A stretch of DNA of 52,660 bases from an uncultured Muribaculum sp. (lineage in GTDB: Bacteria > Bacteroidota > Bacteroidia > Bacteroidales > Muribaculaceae), in NCBI GenBank assembly GCA_910578835.1, contig CAJTSK010000017.1:1-52660 (forward strand). Reading direction: 5' to 3'. Both the position numbers and the translations under genes were made by a program. A model generated the notes under the pieces. It searched no databases, was not told the DNA's origin, and saw nothing but the letters and a program-made list of their open reading frames with translations. Of the stretch, positions 52,657 to 52,660 are shown piece after piece; position 1 is the stretch's first letter; the number at the start of each line of letters is the position of its first letter.

Positions 52657-52660
52657 TCCT

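Noticed and set aside
1..52660. CRISPR array, tRNA or rRNA genes
   Set aside because: No regularly spaced repeats, cloverleaf-like segments or rRNA motifs were recognised by eye.

Overview
The window reads as a chromosomal segment of a gut Bacteroidales bacterium, most probably Muribaculaceae or a close relative. The evidence is an Mfa/Fim-type (type V pilus) fimbrial operon, DUF3575, DUF5106-like and WbsX-type proteins, a TPR-transmembrane-HTH regulator, and promoters of the Bacteroidetes kind (TAnnTTTG at -7, sometimes TTG or TTTG about 20 nt upstream). No rRNA, tRNA or CRISPR array was seen.

Layout. (1) 1-6157 is an accessory island. It opens with insertion-sequence debris and a long imperfect hairpin. 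A tight run of small acquired genes follows (DUF3795, YciI-like, LnuA/AadB-like nucleotidyltransferase, tautomerase, uracil-DNA-glycosylase-like, DUF6194-like), then a chimeric junction joining the start of a MATE pump to the end of an AlbA_2/RecG-like protein, then a two-gene pair with a SUKH-type protein. Two related inverted-repeat elements (358-400 and 4604-4679) bracket most of it. (2) 6154-17214, minus strand, is one fimbrial operon: DUF3575/OmpA-like protein, Mfa1-type stalk, Mfa2-type anchor, three large tip or accessory subunits and a thioredoxin-like lipoprotein. A membrane-anchored AraC-type regulator is divergent from it (17598-18743), and three direct repeats lie in the shared intergenic region. 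(3) 18765-19217 is a large composite inverted repeat whose two arms carry the same nested stem-loop with compensatory base changes. (4) 19215-31964 holds a TPR regulator and a divergent exopolysaccharide locus: GT2, Wza-like exporter, Wzz/BY-kinase-like protein, flippase, nitroreductase, pyruvyltransferase, polymerase, WbsX and GT2. From about 22.9 kb this locus is markedly AT-rich. (5) 31997-33907 is a GntR/ABC module. (6) 33950-39057 holds TraB/GumN and DJ-1 proteins, then two GT4 glycosyltransferases flanking a radical SAM/SPASM protein. (7) 39106-52577 is mostly housekeeping: small lipoproteins, SUI1, a RecB-like helicase-nuclease, an HTH-S24 regulator with an Fsr-type MFS pump, DUF1846, alkaline phosphatase, a GH3-family protein and metK.

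The most notable regulatory feature is upstream of metK. A SAM-II-like riboswitch lies between a good promoter and an intrinsic terminator, and its P1 5' strand is also complementary to the terminator 5' strand, which gives a complete attenuation model. The strongest candidate for something undescribed is the structured inverted-repeat element at 18765-19217.
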